DNA of 64,000 nucleotides from Pachyseris speciosa (Eukaryota; Cnidaria; Anthozoa; Scleractinia; Pachyseridae): NCBI GenBank assembly GCA_016490735.1, contig JAEMWC010000363.1, positions 163,501 to 227,500 of the forward strand, read 5' to 3'. Shown piece by piece: positions 47,159 to 59,393 of this stretch (position 1 is its first letter; each line of letters starts with the position of its first letter). The notes under the pieces were generated by a model. It saw only the letters and a program-made list of their open reading frames with translations, ran no database searches and was not told where the DNA came from. The position numbers and the translations under genes were made by a program.

Positions 47159-50100
47159 TTAATGATAATTAGAAATTTTTAAGATTAACGTCGGGACATC
47201 AACATAATCATCCTCATCACGAAGCACCGCAAGTAAGGATTGGTGAATTTTGTTTTTGAAAGGTTTTTTCCTATGCATACACAGGTCAGGCTTCAGGCAA
47301 TTCCATAACTTAGCTCCGAAAATGGAAAACGAATTAAGTCCAATACTAAGTCTTGATTTATTGACATATAAGTTACCAGCATCAGAAAATCTAGTATTAT
47401 ATGTATGAACGTCGGATGAATAGGTAAAAAGATCACAGATATTTTGAGGCGCAGAGTTGGTTGATACGTCGTGCATAAGAGAGCATACTGTTTCAAAATA
47501 AAGCATATTGAGGGGTAAGACATTAGCAGAGACAAATAAAGGAATAGCACGAGATTTATTACCAGCAATGAACATTAGCCAAAGAGCCCGTTTTTGTAAA
47601 ATAAAGATCTTCCTCAAATAAACCTGTGCAGCTTGGCCCCAGGCCGCAATTCCATAGTATGTATATGGGAAAATCAGAGAACGGTAAATTTGGATTAAAG
47701 TATTTAAAGGAACGGAGTGCCTTAATCGTGAAATAATTCCAACAATTCTGCTAATTTTAGAGGCAATATAGTCGATATGATATTTCCAGGTTAAGTTTTT
47801 ATCGATAAGCACTCCCAGAAACTTTACATAATCTTTGCATTCAAGAAAAGTATCACTATTTGAGGCATTATCGTATATCCTTATATTAATGTGATAGCTA
47901 ATTTTCTTTTGTGTTGGTCTAAAGATAACAAAATTAGACTTTTTTGCATTTATGGTCAGCCTATTAGCATTTAACCAGTCACAGACTTTCTGCAATTCTT
48001 TGTTGATTACACTTTCTAGTGACTTCAGATCCCTGTCAGCATACAGCAGGTTTGTATCATCAGCAAGCAAATAAAAAGCAAGTTTCTCAGAAGAATTATA
48101 AGTATCATTAATATAAATCAAGAAAAGTAGAGGGCCTAGAACCGAGCCTTGTGGGACCCCTGTTAGCATATTTCTTTTAGATGATATGCGTTTATCAATT
48201 TGAGTAGTTTGGACACGGCCATTTAAGTAAGATGAAAACCAATCGTTTACTGGGCCTCTTATACCGTAATGACATAGCTTACTCAAAAGAATTGAATGAT
48301 CCGCAGTATCAAAAGCCTTTTTAAAGTCGAGAAAAATAAAGTAAACAATTTATTATCCATATTGCTTTGGATCAAATTAACAATATCCACAATTGCATGT
48401 TGAGTAGACATATTCTCACGAAAACCATACTGGCCATTGTACAGAAGTCCATTTGATTCAACATAAGATTTTAATCGATTATACATAATTTTCTCAAAGA
48501 GTGGATTGAAAAGTGAAAGAAGAGAAATAGGGCGGTAGTTACTGGGGTCCGTTTCATCAACACCCTTGAAGATGGGAATGACTTTTGCATGCTTTAATAT
48601 GGATGTATATAGTCCTGTTGTGACAGAAATATTCATTTTATGTGCCAGTGGTAAAGAGAGTTCACTGCTGGAAGATTTCAATATGCGAACAGGACAGGAA
48701 TATAAGCCATATGCTTTATTAGAGGGTAAAAGCAAAATTTCAGTCTCGAGTTCCATGGAAGTGGCTGGCTCAAAGAAGAACGAACTAGATGAATTAATAA
48801 CGGAGAGATAGTCACTGAAATGATGATTAGCAGGAGGTACAGATGCCGCAAGTGTTTGACCCACAGAAGAGAAGAAATCATTTAGCACATTAGGGAGCAC
48901 AACAATAGGTTTGCTTCTTTTCTTATTACGGCAGATGAGCTGATTAATCCCAATCCAAGTTTTTCTGACATTTGTCATATGATCATTGAAATATGAATGG
49001 TTGTACGCCTTCTTGCTACATCTAGTGAGTGTAAGTATTTTATTGCGATATAGTTTGTATTTTTCATAATTTCCACCTGCAAATAAAGCATTTTTTTCTT
49101 TTATTGACTTTAGTAGCCCCCTTGTGATCCAGGGTTTGGAAAATTGCTTGGCTTTGCGTTTTGATAGAGGTCAAAGGGGTGCATGTTTGTTTATTACTTT
49201 GTTAAGGCTGTTAAAGAATTTAGAAAAAGCAGCATCTGCATTATCTCCATAGTTTATCAAGGTCAAATCCCAGTTGATGTTGGATAACTCAGAATGAATA
49301 CTATCCTCCGTGTCTCGGGAAAATTTTCGGTACATAGTTTTTTTGGGTAACGCCTTTAACTTGAGAGACTTAATAATGCAAAACTGAGAATAGTGATCGC
49401 TTATGTCCGAGATTATATTACCACTCGTGATTTCCCTACCAATTTGGTTTACAAAAATATTATCAATTAGCGTGGCTGAATTACTGCTGACCCTGGTCGG
49501 TTTATCAATTGTAGGAATAAAAGAAAAACCTTTTTAACGAAAGTAAGAAATCTTTCGTAAAGTTGCAGGTTTCGGCATTGAGGAGGTTTATGTTGAAGTC
49601 TCCCAAGACGTAGACGGGCTGGTCAGAATTACTAAGTTTTTCTAAGACTTTATCAAAATTAGCCTGAACGTTCTCAGGGGAGTTGTGCTGCCTATAAATT
49701 ACACCACAGATAATGTTACTTGTCCTTTCAAATTGTAATTCAACCCACAGGGCTTGAAAAGCGTGTGACGAGATTTTTTCAATGACTCTATACTTTAGAT
49801 TTTCATCAATAAACATTCCAACACCTCCAGCAGCTAGAGGTGTCTGGGCATATCCAAATCTATAACCAGGGATACTAGGATGATAACCAGGCTGATCATT
49901 TTCTGTGATTCTGGTTTCAGTTATGCCTATAATATTAAAAGGATATCCAAGCTCATTAAGAAGATGAGTCTGGAGATTTTCAAAATTGCACTTTAGACTT
50001 CGAGCATTCGTATGTTTAATGTTTGCGTGATTTCTGTTTTCATTTGATTAGTAGTTTTCTGATAAGCGTAATTCATTTGTCAATCATCAATAAGATATCC

Positions 50101-50537
50101 GATATACTGGTTTTGATGAATTAGGTCGCAGAGTGTGCAGTGTTAGGAGACGTGAGCTCAGATTAAAGTACCTGCTGTGGCTATATTGCGCTTGCTGTTC
50201 TCTTCACAAACATTACAGTACGGAACAGGGAAAACAAGTCATCGGTATCATGAAATCTATTTTTCATCGTATAAAAACTACGTGGAGAAAAATACCTGCT
50301 TTGAATCTTTAGATCTACGAGATTTTGGTCCGGGTTGATACTGCTAGCTGTGTTTAGATTGAATAAATCAATGTCATGAAAACTGGAGAGCTTTTCTAGG
50401 TATTTTTTGGTTGGGAGAGAACTAGTGTTGAGATCATTAAACTGGCCGTGGAGCGGTACAAAATGGTTGATACCAAAATACGGTAGCTCCCGAAACAGAG
50501 ATCTTATGGTTTTCCGATATTCATTGTCATTCATCAT
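47159..50537 (-). pseudogene. LINE ORF2: endonuclease and reverse transcriptase, frameshifted
   Basis: The pieces in order are: 50537-50181, an N-terminal linker with NDLNTSSLPTKKYLEKLSSF; about 50040-49505, an APE-type endonuclease with ITETRITEND, the loop FGYAQTPLAAGGVGMFI and GDFNINLL; 48978-48283, the reverse transcriptase fingers with VIPIFKGVDETDPSNYRPIS; and 48286-47159, the palm and thumb with GVPQGSVLGPLLF and the catalytic LLADDTNLLY, followed by a conserved C-terminal block (YGIAAWGQA, LQKRALWLM). At least two frame breaks (around 48290 and in 48990-49500) inactivate it. The product would nick the target and copy its own RNA onto it. Confidence 0.82.
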
Positions 50538-50568
50538 TCGATGAAGTTATAAAAGGATACATTATTGG

Positions 50569-51630
50569 TTAGCCAAGCCTTGTTAAATCAGCAACGTCTC
50601 GTATCTTCAGTGCTCGGGAGCTCCCATCTTTCCGTAAATAAACGCAAGAGTTTTTAGTCCAGCAAAATTGATAGTTGTGTTGCCCTTTGAATTTCTTCGC
50701 TTCAGTAAAGACATGCTGCATCTTTGGCGTCAAATGGTCGAATATCCTGACAGATGAAAGAGAGATTCCCTCGTCAAATCCTAAGGAGCTGAGGTCAGCC
50801 TTACATGCGTCGTCTCGTCGAGCCATAACAGCTTCCTTCGACAATCTTTTGACAAACTTACAAATTATCGGTTTCGGCGACCCCGCTGTTGCATTCCTCT
50901 GCGGTATGCGATGTGCAAACAGTTTGACGCATAAACCACTTGTCTGAGAGTAAGACTCTTGTTCACTTAGCTCGGGCATCCCAACGATCTTTAAGCCGCG
51001 GCTCAGTACACGAGCGATTTTTTGCTTGCGATGGTGATGCGATTTTTTGTAAAATTGTCGCGTCGCCGGCGCGCGATGAAAATCACCCGTGTAGCCACCC
51101 TCGTACAGGTGATGCGACAGCTCAAAAAATCGCAGAAAAAGAATCGCGAAAAGTTAAACTCATTCAATTTCTCGCGAGTTTTGTCTTGCGACTTTTTACC
51201 TGTTGCGTTGCCAGTTCAAGGGTGGCTACACTTGCGATTTTCATCGCGCGCTGGTGACGCGACAAAATTGAAAAAATCGCATCACCGGCGCGAGTGAAAA
51301 ATCGCTCGTGTAGCCGCGGCTTTACATTGTATTGATAGCTATATTCATACATACTGTCAATTGCTTTCCCGATTTCATCCACTCTGGTGCTGATTTCAAC
51401 GAGCCAAGTATTAAGACGTTTCAGTTCCTTGTTCACATTTGTTTGAAAAGTTTGAGACTCGTCGTGTGCATCACTGTAAAACAGTTTCCGTTGATTGTGC
51501 ACAACTGTCCGGAGAGCTAGTATGTTCAGTAATATGTTCTTTCAGCTTTCGAATCTCTTCAGACAGAGCATTGACTTGCTATCTGAGCTCCTGGTTTTTT
51601 TTCTTCAGAGTGGCATTGGTCTTAGGCATG
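50569..51630 (-). pseudogene. LINE ORF1, split by a MITE
   Basis: The start MPKTNATLKKKNQELR lies at 51630, followed by an in-frame stop and a coiled-coil-like segment (NKELKRLNTWLVEISTRVDEIGKAI, shown in parts up to 51322). After the MITE (50994-51321) the frame continues with KPIICKFVKRLSKEAVM and the C-terminal module HNYQFCWTKNSCVYLRKDGS. This is the usual layout of an RNA-binding ORF1 in jockey-like LINEs. Confidence 0.7.
50994..51321. mobile_element. MITE in LINE ORF1, TTA target duplication
   Basis: The terminal repeats are AGCCGCGGCT..ACACGAGCGATTTTT and the inverse, with TTA duplicated on both sides (50991-50993, 51322-51324). The outermost ten bases are themselves palindromic. 3-bp TTA targets indicate a PIF/Harbinger type. 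Internally it is packed with 'gcgatttt' words. It gives a clean boundary to the two halves of ORF1. Confidence 0.85.
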
Positions 51631-51640
51631 ATAAATAATA

Positions 51641-52085
51641 ATAGCATTACCGGTACTTAAATGTGTATACTTATGGAGATATACGTTAAAAGGAAAACGA
51701 AATAACGTGGAAAAGTGTTCAAATTTGCCGGAGCGCTGTTTCATACGGCCATCTAACGGCCATCTTGGTCGCTCACCGCTGACCACAGGGTCAGACCCTT
51801 TACATGGCGACCGCTGACCAGTGTTTAGCCGATAGTCAAATGCCTCACCAGGCGGGGATTCATGTCGGGTCAAATTCCCTGCTGTTCGGGGCTACCCTCT
51901 AGTCAAATACCCGGGGTATGCCCGGGGGGGGGGGGGGGGGAAGGGATGGGCGCTTTTGGAATTGACTGATACATAATTTGAATAGATCTCTTTCTTCTTC
52001 TTTGTTTTCCGGCGAACGATGCGGAAACAATAGACAATGAGATACACCGTGTTATTAGCACGTGCAGGTTAACTTTTTCCTTCAG
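51641..52085. repeat. Repeat mosaic with family R end
   Basis: 51780-51850 shares 'cgctgaccagtgtttagccg' (inverted) with 15890-15935. 51890-51975 is an inverted family R end containing a long G run. No gene. Confidence 0.5.
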
Positions 52086-52515
52086 TTGTGACCAGACATG
52101 AAAGAAGTGTACGACAGTGGTTTCACATCAGACGAGGATGAAGAACTCGAAATAGTGGCGAAGATTCACCTAAAGCTGGTGGTTTGGAGAACGAGGGTAG
52201 GTTTTATTGGCCCGTTTAATTTTCCTGCTTTTAATACATGATTTAATTGAATCGCGCCATGGCATTTTTATTAGTGAGTAATGTGTGGTGTTTAATTTTG
52301 CCTCAGATGAGCGCTCTGTGAGAAGCCTATTACGACAACCGAGTTGGAAGAATTTGGAAGAAGTTGGGCCGCTGAAAACTGTCGGAGGAAATGGCGCTGG
52401 GCAGGAGCTCCTGCGCTGGGTCCTTAGAGTATTTAAAGATTGGCGTTTTTTTGGCGTAAAACAAGGCTGTTTTATATATACTATGCGTCATAAAGCAAAC
52501 AGGCTGCAATATTAA
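52086..52515 (+). pseudogene. Possible decayed two-exon gene fragment
   Basis: 52098-52196 reads MKEVYDSGFTSDEDEELEIV.., an acidic N-terminus like those of a repeated cnidarian family with P2X7-type Cys-rich tails, then a donor-like cgag/gtagg. 52308 is an acceptor-like cctcag followed by RSVRSLLRQPSWKNLEEVG. The phases do not fit, so at best it is a dead fragment. Family assignment is weak. Confidence 0.3.
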
Positions 52516-52590
52516 AAATATTGCAGCCAGTACACTGCAATATTTTTAATATTGCAGCATGTTTGTTTTAGCACGTTTAGTATATATTAC
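52470..52590. repeat. Double palindrome within a larger inverted repeat
   Basis: ggctgcaatattaaaaatat..gcagcc (52502-52528) and ctgcaatatttttaatattg..cag (52535-52557) are two perfect palindromes that also pair with each other. The outer sequences (tatatatacta ... tagtatatatta) extend the arms to about 52475 and 52588. The DNA could extrude a cruciform. Confidence 0.75.
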
Positions 52591-52676
52591 CCCTGAGAAT
52601 TTCCCTGCTGACAAAAAGGACCGCCCCCGGTTTCCTGACACAATTGTTTCAGCATCTTGAAAGACTGCAATCAATG

Positions 52677-52708
<32 letters not shown>

Positions 52709-53655
52709 TATTGAATAGTAAATATGATATATTAACCCTGTTTTTAACAGGGTAATAAAGTCATGGACGGGGACAGAGTGGAGCAAGGTTGTTTGTTTGA
52801 CAACATGGTAATGGTTGAAAAACAAGAGACTGTGCTAAGCCTGTGTGGCTGGCTCAAGAAATTAGGTGCAAATTGACCCCTCCTCACTTCCCCTGGCAGT
52901 GGAGGTGTAGTGACTTCAGGAAATCATCCAAACCCTGATACCCATATCAGACAATTTTCACTGCACTTAGCAACCGTATCCCAGAGAACAAAATTCCCAA
53001 CCCTCGATCTTCCCAGTTCACATTTTCCAGAAACTCTGATTATCTTGTTTCATGTTCAAGTTTCAAGTTCAATTCCAGACTAGATTCTTTACTATATACG
53101 TTGTCTGTCTCTTGTTTAATGGTACCCCAGTCCAGCACAAACTCATTTTAACTGCATGTTTGCAAATATAGTCTCGTACAACACCAATCAGCCCCTCACC
53201 CCAGGCATCACGGATTCATGTATTGGCTGGCCTCTGTTAAAATGGCCCAGCTCGCTTTGAGGATGCTGGTCACAAGGAACGCTTTGAGGTTGGGGAGGGG
53301 GTGGGAGTCACTGTGCTTAATGCACATGTCATCAGCTTCCCTGTGGGGTCTACCCCTGGGCTAACCAGTCAAGCAAACTTGAGGATATTTCCCCGCAGAA
53401 TCAGGGAATCTTGCAAGACAAAGTCCCCTGGGTGAGTTGTCTCTCAGTAGAAAATCATCCTGACATCCTTTACAAACTTGTAAATTTCCCCACCCCCTAA
53501 TCTTTTTGTATCCCCCTACATATCTCTCTGGTTGGACCGGAGACGACCCCACGGGGAGGCCGATGACATGTGTTTAAACACTTCAGTAAAGACCTGAAAA
53601 CGAGGTCGATTAGACTAGAGAAAGGAATAATAGCAACATTGCCGCACGTGATGTT

Positions 53656-53661
53656 TTTATT
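53656..53661 (-). promoter_or_regulatory. Poly(A) signal of Cys-rich gene B
   Basis: AATAAA on the minus strand about 125 bases after the stop codon, the counterpart of the signal at 31044-31049. Confidence 0.7.
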
Positions 53662-53783
53662 TCAAGTTGCTTACATCTTTCAAGCACAGTACAAGCAACA
53701 AAGCGAGTGGCTTGCTATTTAACGCGAGTCAAATTAACCCAGGTTGTTTTTAACCTAACACGTTTTGCTAACTCGGTGATTGA

Positions 53784-56066
53784 TCAGCACATCAAGCCAG
53801 GGTGAGTCTCCTGCACGATCAGCATTTTCTCTTCTTGCTTTTGACAGAAGTGTGAAAACTTCTTCACAATCGCTTCCTCAGCGCAACGGTTTTTAGACTT
53901 TTTAGGATCGCCTTCTTCTTTATAACAAGCAATGAATTCCTGTACATCATTGCACATGTTGAAGCTCCCTTTCGTCATGCTCAGGAATCGCCACACACAT
54001 TTCAGGTGCACGCGTCTTGCGCAAGAAGGGCAGACTTCGGAACCTTTAATAAATAAAGGGGAATTGTTCTGAGTCGGTCTTTTCCAGCTTGAGCGGAAGG
54101 ATCGCGTAAAGCAGGTGTAGAATTGTAACTCCTTTGAAACTCAGAGACTCGTTATTTTGGAACTGTCACTTACTATCTTGCGCTTTATTTGAATATCATT
54201 TTTAAAACAATTTTGACGAATTTTCAGTCTTAACACATTAAAATTTTGCGGCATTGTTTCAGTCTTCCCATATCCTCCATATACGAGTACAAATGGTGAA
54301 ATAAAGAAAATAGAAAGATGAAGCTGGAACTCAACGTAATTTATGAGCATGGCACATGGGCAAGACCTGGGTCTCCCCCGGGAATCAAACCCATACCTGT
54401 CCAACACATACATCGAGTACTCTAGCCACTGAGCTTGGTGAAGCTGGTGATCATTTTGGTGGAGCATTTGACGAGGCGTGAGTCCTGAGTTGGACCTCCG
54501 TCGGGAAATCAGATATGACAGTGACACGCCCAAAACGGTATTGTTGACTGCTTCATTCAGCAACTAAGGTTAATTGTTGTCTTAGGCTTGAGAAGTTTTA
54601 TTGGGATCTTCAAAGTCAATTGTCGGGTACTCAATCTGATACTCACCTACATAGTCTTGATTGTTGCTTGCTGAGAAATAAAACGTCGGACAAGTAATGT
54701 TAATTTGCGTGTTAGAGGGTTGGCAGAAGGGAAGTGGTCTCCCATTCTTGTTAGAGAAATGATATCACCTACACTACTTGTCACTTACGGCGTTACGACA
54801 AACCTAAATGTTTAATGGTGTGCTCTGCTGCTGTTTATTAGAAATCGAGACTACTATTAGTACTAACATTCTCAATCGCAATCCTGAGTGTCACTGATTT
54901 GCTAGGCTGTTTCACAATTCCGAGTTGATAAAACAGGGTTGGATCCTTGATAATCCCAGATTTAATAAAATATTTTATCGAGTGACAAAAGGTGGGATTT
55001 GTTGACTGGGCGTCGCCTAGTGCAAACATGCTGGAGGGGTAGGGGGAGGGGAACGGAGAGGGGCGAAGGGAGGTAAAGGGGCGATGGTTAGTGTGGCGCA
55101 AAATATATTCGTTTGTAAGGGAGCCGTCATCAGTCGCTCTAGAGACGCCGCGACAAGGATACCTGCCCTAAATTTCCTGTTTTCGAGGTATCAGGTAACC
55201 CAGTTTAAACAATAACAAGGCAGAATATGTATGTAAGCCTGCCAGTTGTATAGCTCCTTCGAAGTGAGTGGTTTTTGTAATTTTTTAATGACGGTAGCTA
55301 CTGCCATTTTCTTACCATTTAAGGCGTTTTCAAGATTTCCAAACTGATGTCCGGGACACACCCCACATTTTTTGTCCATCATTCCGTGCTCCAGGATAAC
55401 AAAACTGTACTCTGACAGCCATGCGTCCCCTGGACAGCTTCCAAGATTGCGATCCAAGCAGTTCATAAAAGTCTGTTGAGAAAATGAACGTTTTAATGAG
55501 TAGTACTAGTCAGTGATTTCACTATGTCGCTTTCGGATTACGTTTCCACTAAACTCTTCGAAATGATTTCAAATAAACAGACTGGTGTTTGGTATGTTTA
55601 CGACCTTACCATTGGTTTGGCAACAAAGCTATGACACCCAATTTTTCTGTACTTGCTAGCTCCGTCACGGAGTACTGCCCAAAGAGATAAGAATTCATTG
55701 TCTCTTTTTCCAACATAGCACCTGGACAATCAGGAAGTTGTTTAACCAGCCGGCAACGAAACATTACATCGGCTGACTTCTTCTCCACGCTACAAGTTTT
55801 CCCATATTAAACCAATCAGAGGCTATGATATAATATTACGCGTAACGAATTACCTGAAGCGCCCTGCAGTATACATTGATCTTAACTGAAGCTTTTCTAG
55901 CGGCATCCTTGTTGTCTTTAAACACTTTCTTGAATTCTTTATTACATTTTCTCATCACGTTTTGTTCGCAAGGCTTTCTGACCACGGCAGAGGGCGTGGT
56001 GCCAACAGAAATGTAGATCGCAGGACAGAGGACAGCGGCAAAGAGAAGAAGAGATAAGGACGTCAT
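53784..56066 (-). CDS. Secreted Cys-rich protein B (4 exons, intact)
   Basis: Exons on the minus strand are 56066-55840, 55721-55610, 55472-55316 and 54043-53784. Lengths (227, 112, 157, 260) and phases are identical to copy A, again giving 251 residues with a signal peptide and all mature cysteines kept. Amino-acid differences from A are 6 in exon 1, 2 in exon 2, 3 in exon 3 and 20 in exon 4. In exon 4 only one of 24 base changes is silent. A 4-base insertion near 55749, just before the exon 2 acceptor, would break frame if an upstream acceptor were used, which supports the acceptor at 55722. The gene is complete with TATA-like and AATAAA signals, so it is probably expressed. It has no recognised family. 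Confidence 0.82.
54357..54434 (-). mobile_element. tRNA-like SINE head, unit B
   Basis: Same element as at 31736-31812, in intron 3 of Cys-rich gene B, with a few substitutions (for example gagcttggtga for gagcatggttga). Confidence 0.6.
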
Positions 56067-57579
56067 GATTGATTAAGGAACACGGTCTTGAACCCTAAAA
56101 AAGTTAACAAGGAAATACAGGTCTTTGCTCTGGGAAAGATAACTGTTATAAGCCACCCTGTTTTATTTAAAGGCCTTCGGGGACTGACCTTGTGAGTGCC
56201 GGTGCGATACGTCTGTCAGCAAGACAGATATAAACCTCGTAAGAGACTGATTAAGGATTCGGTTCTCATTCGCACAACGAAATCGCAGAGTTCGAGTTGC
56301 CATTTCACTGTCTGAAGAAATCTGCCGAGCTGTTGGCTCTTAGGTTGTCTGGTTGATTAGGGTACCTCAGTTTTGTACGTCTTCCACCTGTTTCCCTAAA
56401 ACCGCTTACGGAAAGTTTAATCTAACCACCAGATTTGTGGACAGAGAAGAAACTGGAGGAACAATTAAGCGAATCCACGAACAAAGACACGAAATAAACA
56501 TTCGGCCCACAAAACACATCAATATTTTAACTTTTTAACTCACTCCACGGGAATAGCCGGCAATGTGCGCCCACTCGGTTCAGACGACAACCTAAAGCAT
56601 GACCTGAAGTCATGCCTAAGTTCATTCAAATTAATTGTTAGTTTTTAAGTTATCAAACAGTTTTTTTCCGGGATTTTCTGATGTTGTTTCTTTTCCAATA
56701 TCTAGTGTGCAAAATCAATTTTTTGAAAAAATTCCCATTTAATCTCGTTTTATTCGAAGTGACTGTAAGACAGTCATGAGCCAAAAAGTCATGGTGATGA
56801 AACTCATTTGACCTTGTCTGAAGATCTAAGACGGCTGGTCAGAACCTCGTTAAACTAAACAAAATGCTACGATTTCATTGCATTGTATTCAGTACACGGC
56901 TTCCAAGGAATACAGCTCATATTTACCGAAATACAAACCCCTGCTGAAATAGAACCTAATTTGGGAGGGTTTACGAGAGTATTGTAACACTCAACAAAGA
57001 GGCAATATAACGGACTTTTAAAGTGAAATAACGAAAAGCTTTCTTCCATTATCGTCCGTCCGGTACATGGCTAGAGTCAAACTTCCAAAACTGATAACGT
57101 TATCTATGGTCTCGTTGAATCACTGGTTCCCACATACAACGGCATTTTGAGCAAGCATCAGAAATTCATTATTTCGATGTACAATGTACTTGTTTCACAC
57201 GCAAGTTTCTAAAACTTGAAACCAACGACGTTGCAAAAATATTGTTGGGCCAGTATTTGTCAGTTGAGGTAGAAAAAGTGTACCAGTGATTGGTTTATCA
57301 GATTACCGATCGGGCTTACAGTGAATGAAGAATCGTCCCAAAACCGTTATGAGCACGTCCGCCGTAAAGCAGTCTGTCTGTTAGCTATTGCTTTAAGACT
57401 AGAGGTACGAATACCTACCAGTAATTTGAGGTCGGAGAACGTATAAAAATGGAAACTTAAACACGAAAGTTTCAATAGGATGGTAAGAACCTCAAAGTCT
57501 AGGCAAAGTTTTTTTTAGAAATTCTCATCTTGCTCAGTTTTGCCTTACCCAAACATAACTAAGTTAAACCAAAGGACAA

Positions 57580-58045
57580 AATCAGAGTTTCCCTCCCCAA
57601 GAATTGCTATTTGCTCTTGATGTTCATTCAGTGGGTGCGAGCGAATATGGACATTACACAGCACAAGTATAAGAAAGTCTGTTAGACCCTGGAGCAATAA
57701 ATAAGGGATTTTTCATTTGGGAACTGGTAGAGGTCTGGTAACGAGTATGTTGCTATGGTAACATCATAACCACTTTCACAATGTGTAGTTCTGGCAGCAC
57801 ATCAACCCTTGAAAATTTCAACCCTTTAGACTTAGTATTTGCACAGATATTCCATATTTTGTGATTTTACTTCATATTGTACCCACCTTGTGACGTCACA
57901 AGTCCTCTAATTTGCATAAATCAAAATCTTGAATAACTCAGCAACCAAGGGTGCTATCACAATAAAATAAAAGCCGTTCTTCATCATTTTGAAAGCTCTT
58001 TCGAACAAGCTAATGAAAAATTTTGTGTCATATACACTTTAAAAG
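57580..58045. repeat. B-only block resembling half of a foldback element
   Basis: Unit A has unrelated sequence here (about 34965-35275). The block contains 'gtgacgtcacaag', 'aatttgcataa' and ends 'catatacactttaaaa', echoing the arms of the foldback at 29154-29935. Confidence 0.45.
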
Positions 58046-59320
58046 CAATGGAGATTTTAATAAAAAGATAGAGTAGGTGGTCACACATTTAGCGATTATA
58101 GTCTAATGGCTCCCGTTAGTACGCTTGTCTTCGTGAATTAACAAGCTGTGTAATAAATGAAATCTTGTGAAACTGGCCAAAAAGTGATTTAGCACTCACG
58201 GAACGAATATGTTTGACTGAAATAAGAAGAACGTACAACGGACCTATTTCTAAATTTATTTGAATATTTAGAATCTGTTCTAAACAAGTTAACCATTTTA
58301 ATCCTACTGTGGCAAAACTCGATTCCAGATCTATGAATTATACCCTTTTGCCATCAATTTTTCGATGTCCTGCAGGAGAATATTTACAGTTAAAATAACC
58401 ATGCAGTGAAGAAGTTATATATCCGCGTTGCTTGCTGACAAGTTACATAACCAGCCATTTGGAACGACGAAAGTTACGGGAAAAAATGATATCTTCAGCA
58501 GCAAATACTTGAGACTACATCTTGAAAATCTGGACAAATTATGACAAATCTAATCTATATTTCATGCTGTATTAACTGTTTTGAAATTGAGCGCAGCTGC
58601 AGTATTGGTTCAGTTCTCAAATCAAGTGTGAAAAGTAATTTAAACTTGTGGCTCGAAAAGACTTTTAATGGGAAACTTTGCTGGTTATTTTCCTTCATAC
58701 ATCACCATTAGTAGCTGTCGAACGAGGAAAAGACATTTGTTCACAATCACAAGCAAATGGCAAGGATCTGAATTTTCTCGAAACTGCGAGAGACGGGTTA
58801 GATCGTGAGTTGAGATTATTATAGAACAGCTGACCATGATACGAGGCGACCACACTATTCATTATTCCGAAGGATAACTCAAATATCAGGGGGAAATTGT
58901 ACACTTTCATCCTGGTTCTGCTAATGGCTCCACTTGGAACGGAATGTCAAAATTCAGAGGCATCCCAGCTTATAGAGGGAATGATTGCAACACTGAAGCA
59001 CCTACATCGTGAGCTACAAAACAAGACTGCGGGCTGAAAGGAATGATGCAGTTTTATCTATTTTCTTCCTCGTTCTTTACAAAAAGTTTAGTACAGTTTC
59101 CTTAGTCCATTTGCCATCTTTTACCAGTCATGTAACTGCATGCTTTTAATGGCTGTAATCGGAACATTAATTTTGGCTTTTATCTGATCCAGATACGATG
59201 AGACGAAAGACTGTAGAAACGCCGTGAAAGGCTTTTATTGGATATGTGAATGATCATCGCATGCAGTTATGAACACTACCTAAGCATTAGTGAAAATAAA
59301 CGAATAAAGCCTGAAAACAA

Positions 59321-59393
59321 TTCAGGTTTTTACGGGAATCGAACCCACGACCTCTGTAATACCGGTGCAGTGCTCTTCCAACTCTGGTTCGTA
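59321..59393 (-). mobile_element. tRNA-like SINE head, second family, unit B
   Basis: Same sequence as 36561-36633, with A-box-like and B-box-like elements on the minus strand. Confidence 0.6.

Larger units (their letters stand above)
46800..51640 (-). mobile_element. Nearly full-length jockey-group LINE, inactivated
   Basis: Reading the minus strand, ORF1 lies at about 51630-50569, ORF2 at 50537-47159 and a 3' region below 47159. The 3' region has an A/T-rich (taaa)n run (46960-47050) and a 12-bp perfect stem-loop at 46871-46914. Both ORFs have a few frameshifts and stops, and ORF1 is split by a MITE. Endonuclease, reverse transcriptase and ORF1 order fits the jockey/Daphne-type elements common in corals. 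The element is one of the main parts of the 8 kb that separates the start of unit B from the rest. Confidence 0.85.
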
